A DNA stretch of 64,000 nucleotides from Elgaria multicarinata webbii (Eukaryota > Chordata > Lepidosauria > Squamata > Anguidae): positions 36,994,001-37,058,000 of the forward strand of contig NC_086182.1 of assembly GCF_023053635.1 (NCBI RefSeq), given 5' to 3'. A model generated the notes under the pieces. That model was not told where the DNA came from. It saw only the letters and a program-made list of their open reading frames with translations, and made no database searches. The position numbers and the translations under genes are program-made. This document shows positions 11,731 through 22,600 of this stretch, one piece after another. The first letter of the stretch is position 1; every line of letters starts with the position of its first letter.

Positions 11731-13131
11731 GGTGGGGGTGTGGCATTGGCAGGGAGGGGACACGAACCTGCCAGGTTAAACAAAGCAGTGTGTGGCGAGG
11801 ATGAAACTGACAAGGACGTTGGCGAGGGAGGGAAGGCGCCTCTGCTGGGTGACATAGCAGGCTGGTGGATTTGCAATATTGCACATCTGGTGCTAAATCG
11901 CCAATAATTCCTTTTTTAAAAAAATGACAACCCAAGTGGTGCGAATTTACAGATCCAACACACACACACACACACCAAAAAAAAATTTTTTTTGCTGGGC
12001 CTGGGGAAAAAACACGTAAGACGCTTATGGAATCGAGGAAAAAGAACTGCGGAATCCCCCATCTGCTTAATCGGAGTGGAATTCCCGGCGCCCCACGAGG
12101 TGCGAGCTGCAACTTGCTCTGCCTGGCCTGTGGTTGCTTCCTCAGAGTCCCTGGGTTCTGCTTGCTTGCTTTGCCGCAGGGTTGGGCTGAGGGCTGCTTT
12201 CGCTGATCCTCGAGGAGTGGAGGCTGTTGAAAGGAGCCTCTGTTCAGCCCGCCGCCTCTACTTCCCCAGGCTGCGGCTCGTGGGGTGTCCGTATTCCTGC
12301 ACGGCAGCTGGATTGGGGCTCTCCGGCCTGGAGCAGGGGAATGACCAGCCTAGCAGGGCTGCTAAAGGCCTGCTCCAGATGGCCTCTAAAGCTGCCCGGG
12401 GGAGGGGGCAACCTGCATCCCACAGGACAGCAATGCCAGCTTCTGGGCATCTCTGGAGTCCTTGCTTTCCTCTGCCAGCTGTGGCTGGCTTTTCGCCCCA
12501 GCATGGCTGCTAGAAGGAGCCAACCTGGTGCCCATGAGTGAGGGCTGAAACTCCCTGGCTCAGAACGTGTCAGGGCAGGATCCGGTGTCGCTCCCCTGGG
12601 CCGTTGCTGGCAGACGGCAGCCCTGTGTTTGGGGCTTGTGGCTGAGCCATGGAGGAAGAGGCCTGGCCTTCAAGGCTGTCCTGGGTGAGCAGTCTGGAGT
12701 CGCGCTGTCCCCTGCCTTCACCTGCCACCCAGACGGATTGTCTCTGGAGATGGTTGAAGGCCCTCACTGTGCAAGATGCACCCCCACAAGCAGCCCTTCC
12801 ACAGTACCCTGACTAGCACTGCCTTGCTGCGTGGGCAGGGGTGGGTCAGGTGTGCAACAGGCGTGGAAGCGACTGCAGGCTGTCGCAGCTGGCGGGGCTC
12901 CGTCTGCAGGGGGGTGGCAATGTGAGGAGCGTCACCAGGCAGACCCAGGAAGCGGCCGGGAGTTCCAGGCGCTGAGCAGGAGCCACTCAACCGTCCCCCA
13001 GCTTTGCCCCAGCACTTCTGGGCTGAGCAGCAGATGCCCTGGGAAGAGGATTGAAGGGCAGCCCCACTGTGCTTTGACTAAGGCAGTGCTCTTCCACTGG
13101 AAGGTGGCGACCCAAAAGTGGGTCACAAGAG
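11731..13131. other. No gene recognised
   Basis: GC-rich with a CA repeat (11959-11975). The final bases (13100-13126, GGCGACCCAAAAGTGGGTCA) look like part of an older repeat into which the next CR1 copy was inserted. Confidence 0.55.
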
Positions 13132-13905
13132 CATAGAATCATAGAATAGCAGAGTTGGAAGGGGCCTACAAGGCCATCGAGTCCAACCCCCTGCTCAATG
13201 CAGGAATCCACCCTAAAGCGTCCCTGACAGATGGTTGTCCAGCTGCCTCTTGAAGGCCTCTAGTGTGGGAGAGCCCACAACCTCCCTAGGTCACTGATTC
13301 CATTGTCGTACTGCTCTAACAGTCAGGAAGTTTTTCCTGATGTCCAGCTGGAATCTGGCTTCCTTTAACTTGAGCCCTTTATTCCGTACCCTGCACTCTG
13401 GGAGGATCGAGAAGAGATCCTGGCCCTCCTCTGTGTGACAACCTTTTAAGTATTTGAAGAGTGCCATCATGTCTCCCCTCAATCTTCTCTTCTCCAGGCT
13501 AAACATGCCCAGTTCTTTCAGTCTCTCTTCATAGGGCTTTGTTTCCAGACCCCTGATCATCCTGGTTGCCCTCCTCTGAACACGCTCCAGCTTGTCTGCG
13601 TCCTTCCTGAATTGTGGAGCCCAGAACTGGACGCAGTACTCTAGATGAGGCCTAACCAGGGCCGAATAAAGAGGAACCAGGACCTCACGTGATTTGGAAG
13701 CGATACTTTTATTAGTGCAGCCCAAAATAGCATTTGCCTTTCTTGCAGCCATATCGCACTGTTGGCTCATATTCAGCTTGCGATCCACAACAATTCCAAG
13801 ATCCTTCTCGTTTGTAGTATTGCTGAGCCAAGTATCCCCCATCTTGTAACTGTGCATTTGGTTTCTATTTCCTAAATGTAGAACTCGGCATTTATCCCTG
13901 CAGCC
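13132..13905 (-). mobile_element. CR1 LINE, 5'-truncated, minus strand
   Basis: On the minus strand a long frame contains [56 protein letters not shown] and [13 protein letters not shown], the C-terminal part of CR1 ORF2. The copy ends in the diagnostic 3' tail (TTCTATGA repeats, here as ATAGAATCATAGAATAGC). One of the longest open copies here, so fairly young. Confidence 0.92.
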
Positions 13906-14579
13906 CAGATGGGTTGCAGCAAATTGTGAAAGTGGGTCCCATGTTTCAGGAGGGTAGTCCAAGGTGGGTCTCGGGTCTGGGCCAGCTGAAGACCACTGGA
14001 CTACAGGGTCCGCCTTTGCTTGCCGAGTCCTGCAAAAACCCTGCTGTGATCGGCGTCTGCTCAGGACGGGGACCGTGCGGCAGCTAGCATTGCTTCCCCA
14101 CCCTAATTAGTCCAGGGGGAGTTTCCAAGGCAAATGCCTTGCAGTGCCTCTGTGTGTGCGTGGTGGTGGTGGGGTAATTTCTTGTCTTCGGAGCTTAATT
14201 TGTCCCAAGGAACATCAGGATTGGTCCTGAAAGTAGTTTCCTGTACTAGCATGAAGTCCTGGAACATGTGAAATGGGTTTTTTGAAAGGTATCTCTGACC
14301 ACGTGCAGAATGCTTCCCTCTCACTAGATAACCACATCCTATCCCTGAATATTCAGAACTAAGAAGATGGGTTCCCAGCCACTTTCTCAATAGGTGGCCG
14401 CTCAGCTGCCAACCTCAGCAGTGGCGGCAGCCCTGTGCAGGCAAGACCCCGGCGGTGCAGGCCAGGAAGGGCTCCTCCTGCCTCTCTCCCAGCCTCTGGG
14501 ACACCCTCTCCTCTGGAGCTCCCCCTGGCCCTGCTCTCTGTGCGTTGGGGATGGGGGGCCAAGACGCCTCTTTGTAATT
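13906..14579. other. No gene recognised
   Basis: Begins with GGGTTGCAGCAAATTGTGAA, a possible continuation of the repeat interrupted by the CR1 copy. The rest shows nothing. Confidence 0.5.
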
Positions 14580-14735
14580 TGACTTTTTACATTGTTGTGG
14601 TTTTCAAGCTTATTTTTAAAGTTGCACTATGTTTTTATTTGTTTGCGATTTGTCTTTTCTGGATCTTTTGTAAACTGCCTGGATTGATTTTTCCAGAAAG
14701 GCGATATAGAAATGTCCTTAATAATCGATAGATAA
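14580..14735 (+). mobile_element. L2-type LINE/SINE 3' tail
   Basis: AT-rich tail with TAAACTGCCTGGATTGAT and AAAGGCGATATAGAAATG, the pattern at the 3' end of squamate L2 elements (compare 61970-62035). Confidence 0.6.
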
Positions 14736-16456
14736 TTCAAGGCACAAGCAGGGGATGAGGCGAGATTGGACCCGAGTCCCCCCGCCCCGGCCTTCGGCTC
14801 CGTTCCCACAGTGGCCAAGCAAATGCTCCGTTGGGAAGCCCACAGGCAGGGCGCGATATCGTGCCCTCCTGCTTGCGTTTCCCAGACACATCACCCTCCC
14901 ACAACGACCTTGTGAGGTGGGCCATTGTGCATGCCTCTGACCAGCTGCATGCTGCTACTGCCACTGCCACCACCCTTTATCCTCCAACCCTGCATCGGGC
15001 AACCCCAGAGCGGCAAGCCGGTTCTCTGTTGGGGACGAGGTAGTGACCCCTGAGACCTCCTTGCCGCAACCAGGCAGCCTGCTTTCCCCGTAGGCTGTCA
15101 GGTAGATCGAGTGACTTTGGCCAGGGTGGAGGGAAGCCACTCTCTTGAAGGTGCCAGAAACCTCATATCTAAACTGGAGGAATTTATCGCGGAGAGACAG
15201 TAAGAAGCAGAGTGGGTAGCCCACGCAACACTCTTTTGTGGCAAAATGCAATGCAAAGGGTCACCTGGAGAGTTGAAACATGCGCCGCATTTTTAGGTGG
15301 TCACAGGACAAAGTGACCAGAATGACAACGAAGCGCCTTCCAGTCTTATGTATGGGCGGGGGGTGGCAGGGGGCGCCAGCTCAACCTGTTCCACTAATCA
15401 GAGGAGTTCGCTGATAGGCCTCCATCTCTGTTGGAGCGGCCTGATTGGCTGTTGAAGGGAAGCGCTGGTGGTGGATCCCTGCTCCCTCCTTGAGGTTTGG
15501 TTCTGGCTCAGCTGATAGGTGGCGTTGGAGCAAGCTCTTAGTTGTGACTGGAGCTGGTGTGTTATACCGAAACATTTTGTATTTTAAAATCTGTTCATAT
15601 TTATAAAAATTTAAAGCTATAAAATTTAAAAAATTTAAAGCTATAAAAAATTATAAACTGGATGCGCTACTTGGGGTCATTTGTGTTTTTTGTGGGGGGG
15701 GTCCCCTCCCCCCCATCCCGGGACCAATTCAGCAGGCTAGATGATGTCAATGGGGCAGGCCCCACACCCACTGAGTCTTGGCTGACACTTGGAGGAGCGG
15801 TTCCTCTGAGCACTGGCAGAGTTGGGGCCCTCCTTCACCCAGCGCGCCCAGCTGTGGTGGTGTGCCAAGGGACCCAGACGGCGCATGGGGGATGTGCCAG
15901 CCGAGTCAGCCCCCTTCTTCGTGCGCCATCCTGACTGGGGTGGCAAAGGGGAAGGCGCCCAGCCACGGCTGGGAGAAGCTCCCCCAGGCGCCATTTGAAC
16001 CCCTTCCCTGTGCAGACAGAGGCCCCGAGCTCCCTCCTTCTCTCTGCAGAGAGGAATCGAAGAAGTGGGCAGGGCTGACCTTGGGGGCGGAGCCTCGGAG
16101 AAGGGTGGGGCTGGCAGAGGTTCTCCACCCCTTCTCCTCAAGGTGTTTGGGATGCCAAAGGGCAGCTCGTCCTCGGGAGATAGATGCGGGAGACACAAGG
16201 GTGGGAGAAGCGGTGGTTGCTCCCAGTTTTGCTGGTGGGGGGGGCTTTGTTCAAATTGGCCTTTATGCCACCCAGCTCTCCTTCCCAATGTTAATACCTT
16301 TCTCCCCCCCCCCCTTTTACTGAAGTTGGACACACTGCATTGGCCAGCTAAGGAGTGGGAAAACGGGAGGAGCTGTGGCCGACTTTGCCCTGCTGATTCC
16401 TGTCAAATCTTCCTCAAGTTCATGTTAAGCACCCCGAGGACTTTGGGCTCAAGATA
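14736..16456. other. No gene recognised
   Basis: Mostly GC-rich; an AT block with repeated AATTTAAAGCTATAAAA lies at 15575-15660. No exon seen. Confidence 0.6.
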
Positions 16457-16752
16457 GTTTCCCTCCTTCTCCCATAATACTAGAACCCAACGGGGTCGTC
16501 ATCCCATGAAGCTGATGGGTGGGAGATTCCGGGCAGATCAAAGGAAGGACTTCTCCACACAGCGCAGAGTTAAACTATGGAACTCACTGCCACAAGACGC
16601 AGTGATGGCCACCAGCGTGGAAGGCTTTTAAAGGGGGTGAGATAAATTTGTGAAGGTGAAGGCTACCAATGGCTACTTATCAGAATATATATCTATATAT
16701 CTATATCTATCTCCTGTATCAGAGGCAGGATGGCTCTTTTGGCCCTGCTGAC
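16457..16752 (+). mobile_element. CR1/L3-type LINE 3' remnant, plus strand
   Basis: Matches 8838-9285 in AGGAAGGACTTCTCCACACA, ACTCACTGCCACAAGA and the 3' GCAGGATGGCTCTT ending. A TATC-rich microsatellite (16686-16712) interrupts it. Confidence 0.65.
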
Positions 16753-18966
16753 TTTCAGTGTCTCTTTCTCTAAAGCTACGAGCCTCTTTGCCTCGGATGC
16801 TGTGGCCCCATAACCCAGGCAGCCACTCTGACTTTTCTTTCCTAATGGATGTTCTGGGGAAGCTGAAGGAGCAGTGGGGAAGTTCGGGAGGATTCTGGAA
16901 AGCCACGCCTGGAAGCAGTTGCCGGAAGATCTGGGTTACTCTTTTAGAAACAAGGGGGCCTGCCTGGGGCCCGCCAGGCTCCTGTCCCACCGGAGGCCTG
17001 TCGTCGGAGGGCAATGCCTTCGCTCGGTCGTGGCTGTGCGAGGGCAGCAGGGGGCAGGCGGGCTGCTCCTCCCAAGGGCCTGAACGCCTGGCGCGAAAGC
17101 AGGCTGCCCGGCCCGGCCACGCCACACCGCGGCTCTCTTCCTTCCCAGGCCAGCAGCCGAAGAGGCTGGGTGTCCTTCAGCATGGAAAGAGCCACGGCTG
17201 TGGGGCCTGGGTCTTTCTTGGAAGGCCAGGATGGGAGGGGGTCGGTCATGCTGCCGAGGGAGGGCCGTGAATGCCCAGGCGCGGAGTCCGCCTGCTCTCG
17301 GTACCGCCGTGCGTTGTGGCTCTGGCCCAGGGGTTCGTCCCCTGCAAGCGGCAGATTGTGCCATGAATGGCAGTGGGTGGTGGGTGTGCGGCCCCTAGAG
17401 TTGTGCCCTGCCATAGGCCTGGTGGCATCTCAGCCCCTGTGCACTTGCAGGTGTGCCCCTGCCCCCTGCCCCTCCCCCCCACAGGGCTGACTTTGCAGCA
17501 GGCCCCTCTCTCCCCTCCCCTCCCCTCCCCTCCCCTGCGCTGGGCAGGCCTGAGTTAGGCAGCTTGGAAATAAATCTCTCCTGGTGTGGAACGAGGGGTA
17601 TAAATATCCCCGGAGTGATGTGATCTTTCCAGCTGCTATTAATAGGCCCCCAGAGACTGAGCCAGCCAGTGCGATGGGCTGACACTTCAAGGGACCCTGG
17701 CTCCCTCCCTGGCTGCAGCGAGGAAACTAATCTGCATCCGCCATGCTTGGTAAATTGCCACCTTCGGATGGGGACGGCTAATGACTCGCTCGTTAGAGAG
17801 GGAGGCAGGTCAAACAGTGGGGTGGGCTGGCTAGCTGACACGGCTGCACCGGCAGGCGGCCCGTTTGCCAGGCATCTCAGAAAGTCCTGAGTGCTGGTCT
17901 CCTTCCAGCTAGCCAGGCCTGGCTAGTCTGCAGCCGCTGCTGCCTCTTCCCTGTGAGGGATGCATGGGCTGGGCTGGTGCAGGAGCTGCTTCCCTCCACG
18001 CAGGGGCGAGGGTGTGTCCCCAGGAAGCACGGCACGGCACAGGCAGCCATTCTTCTGCTGTGCCCCGGCGGTGGTGGTGGTGGTGGTGTTGCAATAGCAA
18101 AGCCAGAGAGCTGGCAAATTCTCAAGGCTTTCTCGGGCGGAGGGCAGCCGAACGCCGAGGAAGCAGTGAGGCCAAAGAGCTCCTTGCCAACCGGTGGCAC
18201 CATCAGAGCTGCGCGTTGGAAGAAGCCCCCGGGGCCCTTGGCGACGCTCTGCACCAGCGGTGTCCGTAACATGCTGCTTACCTGGACCAGGGCAAACGAG
18301 GGCACCGTGTCACGCTGGATGCCCTCTCTGCATCTGTGTGTGTGGTCTGTGGGCTCTCTCCCCACTGCCCCTGCTGTTTGGAACGCCCCATGGCCACGCC
18401 AGCATCCCAGGCTGGCCAGAGCCAGCCTCAGAGTGCGCTTGGCTGCAGCCATCGGAAAAGGCCACCCGACGTTAGACCATGAAGGAAAGGGCTGGACCTG
18501 CCTCTCCCCCACTCTTGGTGGATTCCGACAGGCCGTCTCTCCTCAGGCGCTGATCCAGCCGCGCGGCAGCAATCCAGGGGCTATCGCTCGGCCTCTCCCC
18601 CTGCCCTTGTGTGGGCTGGCTGTTTGCATAGTTACCCGCACGGCAGCATGGCTTGGTGTGGCATCCGAAAGCACACGCAGCGCAGCAGGGGTGGCTTTGT
18701 ACCCATCCTACCACCCGCAGCATGCAGTGCAGGGGTTGTGGGGTGGAGACGAAGCCGCCCCGTCCTGCCACACGCCGGGTTTGGACAACACATCAACACG
18801 CCCCGCGGTGCAGGTAATGATGTGGACAGTCCGCACTTGTGGAAGCCACGATGGCTCTTTTACCCTCGTAATCGCGTGAACCTGGCCCGTGGCCACTGGG
18901 CAAGCTGCCACCTACCTGCCCTCCCCAAATCGCTGGAATTCCACTTCTTGCCCACCAGTGGGCTGC
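16753..18966. other. No gene; candidate conserved block 17560-17830
   Basis: GC-rich, with CCCCT repeats (17513-17535) and a GGT repeat (18067-18089). The stretch 17560-17830 is less GC-rich and dense in transcription-factor-like motifs (GTATAAATATCCCC, GTGATCTTTCC). Confidence 0.5.
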
Positions 18967-19013
18967 AATGCTGGGCTCGGTGGACCAGTGGCCTGACTCT
19001 GCCACAGCCGCTT
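18967..19013 (+). mobile_element. tRNA-derived SINE 3' fragment
   Basis: ATGCTGGGCTCGGTGGACCA and GTGGCCTGACTCTG match the tail of the SINE family at 6126. Confidence 0.5.
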
Positions 19014-19289
19014 CCTTCCCTGCGAGGCCGTTTGTGTGAGAGGCATGACCCGGCGGCCTGCTGCTGTGGTGGGACGGAGGGCATCCTAATGGCCAGGAGC
19101 CACCTGGGGGCTGCGCTGGGCTTTGTGGGGGCGTGAGAGGCTTGCAGTGGGCAGAGGAGTGGCAGGGGAGTTTGGGCATCGTGGCCATTGGCACCCAAAC
19201 AGCTGCCAGCCGCTCTGGCCGTGGCCCTCCAGGTCCAGCACTGACAGGCACCTCCCTCCCTCCCTCCCTCCCTTCCTTTTGCCCTCCAG

Positions 19290-19686
19290 GTCTTTTGCCT
19301 ACCAGGCAGTGGCGGCAGCAGTGGCGGCGGCAGGAGGGACGCGGAGCATCCTCAAGTGTCGCTGCCCGCAGTCTCAGCCAATCCAATGCACCCTGACAAT
19401 AAACTGACCAGCCATGGCAAGACAGGCAGCGGCAGCGGCCAGCCCCAGCACCACAATGTGAGCCAAAGCCCCACCTGCAACCTGGGCACGAAGGGCGTGG
19501 GGGCAGGGAGCCATGGTGGCAAAGTGGGCCCGCCCGCCCCTGGCAACACGGGGCTGAAGAGCAGCCAGGCGCCCGTGCCCGCCTTTGGGGCCTTGAAGGG
19601 CAAAGTGAAGCGGGAGCGGAGCGTCTCCGTGGACTCGGGAGAGCGGCGGGAGGCCAACGCGGCCTTGCTGGACAAGGAGCTGAAAG
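19290..19686 (+). CDS. BCL9L: BCL9L first recognised coding exon
   Basis: A strong polypyrimidine tract ends in AG at 19288-19289; the donor GTGAGC follows 19686. The first in-frame ATG is 19386 (MHPDNKLTSHGK), matching human MHPENKLTNHGK. In human this Met is internal, with about 37 residues before it, and here the same frame is open back to 19290, so an upstream coding exon may supply the true N-terminus. A second possible acceptor AG lies at 19304-19305. The exon also encodes the KGKVKRERSVSVDSGE block shared with human. It ends in phase 1. Confidence 0.9.
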
Positions 19687-22600
19687 GTGAGCTGGAGGAG
19701 GAGGAGGAGGAGGAGGAGGAGGAGGGAAGGGGAGGCCCCGCCGCCACCGCAGCTGGCGGGAGCAGCCTAACCAGTGGCGTGGCCCTTCTGCCGAGGCCGG
19801 CCTCCCCACCCTCCTGGCCCCATGCAGCTGGGAGTCCTCGGGGCCGGTGTGGCCGCCTCGGCTGCAGGATCCGCTCCCCCACCCAGAGGCGGCGGGTGGC
19901 CCTTGGAGAAGGTGCCGTTGCCCGCCCCTGAGCGCAGCCGCAGCGCCACCCTTTCCCTCTCACTCCACTGCCCCCCGTGAGACGGAGGACTGAGCCACGC
20001 CGCACCTTCTCTGTTAGGCGAAGCGGCCCCCCGGAGCAAGCGGCGCTGCGTGCTGGAGAGGAAGCAGCCCTACAGCGGTGACGAGTGGTGCTCCGGACCA
20101 GACAGCGAGGACGACGAGAAGCCTCTTGGCAGCGGCCACAGTGAGTCGTGCCCCACCCCGTGCGCACGGCAGGCGCTGTGGCCAGAGTGCATGGGGGGGG
20201 GCAGCGCTGGCCCTGGGTGGCGGAGGGGAAGCCTCGCCTGCCCAGTCCTTGATCCACAGCCCTTCAGAACTGCGCCCTCGGTGCCTGTTCCGCTGCCACC
20301 GGCCCGGCCTCAGTCCTTTGCCCTAAAAATCTGCCTGTGACGGTTTTGGCTGCTTGCTTTTTTTATGGGTTTATTTAGTACGCTGTTTCGTTTATACTAA
20401 AACTTCTCTCTTGCTTTTCCCCTACATTGAAGAGGCTCAAAGCAGCTAACAAGATTACAAAATATGTATTAATAGAATAACAAAGTTTTTTAAAAATGTA
20501 ATCCAACCATTAAAACAACTGAGTAAATCACAAACACATTTTATGACTAAAAACATGGTTAAAAAGAACCCAGAGAGCCAGAAGTCGTAGCTAAAAAGCA
20601 AGGTGGCCTGAGACGTTTTCCCAGCCTGTGCGGATGGGGCCAGGGTTTAATGGAGCCCCCCCTCCAGCCCGAGGCCCTGAGCAGCCTCTGTAGGAGGGGA
20701 GGCGTGCCTTCAGCGCCTCTATCTGCCCTCTCTGTCTGGTCCCTGGCAGCAGTGTGCATGCGTGTGAGGGCCCTGGGAGCGTGCGCGGTCTCCGGCCCCA
20801 TCGTCAGGCCATAGTGCTGGATCTGCCTTTGGCCCAGGAGGGGTGTGTGGGGAGTTTGTGCCAGCTGTAGTCAGAGGGGGGGGGCATCTTGCCACATCCT
20901 TGCAGAGTCTGACCAGGAAAGCCACGCAGGCAAGAGGGTGACCGATACTTGAGGAGTGGATCAGGCCCCCTGCAGGCAGGAGGACCCCCCACCCCCGCCA
21001 GCCAAAGGCCTCCAGCCAAAGTTGGGGGATTCCCATTGTGTACTGCCACCTGCTGGCGACTTGGAGTAAAGCAGCGGGCAGCTGTCAGTCTGCCTCTCCC
21101 ACCCCCATTCTCCCTCTCCACCCCCCAGGCCCTTCCAGCTCAACTTGTGGGGCCCGCAGTATCTCTTGACCCCGAGGTTCTCCTGCTGCCCTTTGCTCCG
21201 CTCCGCACCCCACCCCACGTGCAGCCGGCTCCTGGTCCGCAGCCCTTTGCTGACTTCCCCCTCCTCTTCCTCTCCCTCGTGCCACAGATTGTAATGCAGC
21301 AGAGTCGGCAATGACCACGGCCTCCCAGCTGGGCCCAGGATCCAACCCCCTTCCAGCCCTGAGCGAGAACAATGCGTCCTGCACGCCCCATGGCGCAGCC
21401 CCCGGCCTGAGGTCCGACGCAGGGAACGGCTCAGGCAAGCAGCCCTTGCAGCTCGTCTATGTCTTCACCACGCACCTCGCCAACACGTAAGCCCTCGGGA
21501 GGTCTCCGCGTGAGCTGGGGGGCTGGATGGTCCCGAGGGGGCAGCCAGGAAGCGGCCTCTGCTGCAGGGAGAGGGGGGTGGGGCCGGGGGCCGGGTTTTC
21601 TTCCGTGCAGCGCTCGGCCGGCTCCCTTCCGGGGGCGGAGGCCTAGAGGCCTGGGCTGCCCCCCAGCAGGAGTGGTTCTGTGGAGAAGGCATGAGCCCGG
21701 GGCCATGGCTGTGCCACAGGGGCAGGAAGAGGCCGGGCCTGCACCCTTCAGTCCTGCTGTCCATTGAATGCAGGTGGGCCAGGCAGGCCGGCGAGCCTAG
21801 GCAGGGCCCAATCCGCGGGCTCTGCCAGGCGGCTCCCTGACAGTCTCTCTGTGTGTCTGCAGGGCTGCAGAGGCTGTCCTTCAAGGCCGAGCGGACTCCA
21901 TCCTGGGCTACCACCAGCAGCATGTGCCCCGGGCCAAGCTGGACCAGGTACGTGCAGGGCTGGGGACAAGATGAGGGTTGGATCGTGGCCTGCTTGGTGG
22001 AGCTGCTGAGGGTGGGGTGGGGGCTGGCGCAGTCGCCGTGGGGGGAGCACTGCGGGGGAGGGGGCTTGGATGGGGCCCCGCTGACCCGCCTCTCCCTTCC
22101 CACAGACCCCCGTTCCAAAGACCCAAGGCGCTCCGGAGCCGCTGCCGATGGCCCCCTCGCCCGCCAGCACCCCCCAGGCTCAGCCACCCCTGCCGCCCAG
22201 CAGCCAGCCCCAGGGCCAGCCTCCGCCGGCTGCCCCGCCGGCTGCTCCGCCCGCGCTGGGGCTCGGCCAGGGGCCACTGCCTTCGGCCGGAGCCCTGCCC
22301 CAGGAGGGGCCTCCCGAGGACAGCCGCCGGGACCTGACGCCCAACTCGGTGGGGAACGGCAGCAGCAGCACCGCCCCCGGCGGCACCCACCCCAGCACGC
22401 CCACCGGCCCCAGCTCTTTGCCTGCCAGCGCCGCAGAGGGCTTGCTGGGGGAAGGGGCCGGGGCAGGGGGCCCCTCTGCGGGGAACGGGCCCCGCCACCC
22501 CCTCAACACGGAGGGCCTCTCCAAGGAGCAGCTGGAGCACCGGGAGCGGTCGCTGCAGACCCTGCGGGACATCGAGCGCCTGCTCCTGCGCAGCAGCGGG

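Noticed and set aside
1-19289. Search for UPK2, FOXR1 or another gene expected beyond BCL9L by human synteny
   Set aside because: No exon with convincing residues and splice sites was seen on either strand; the neighbour probably lies outside the window.
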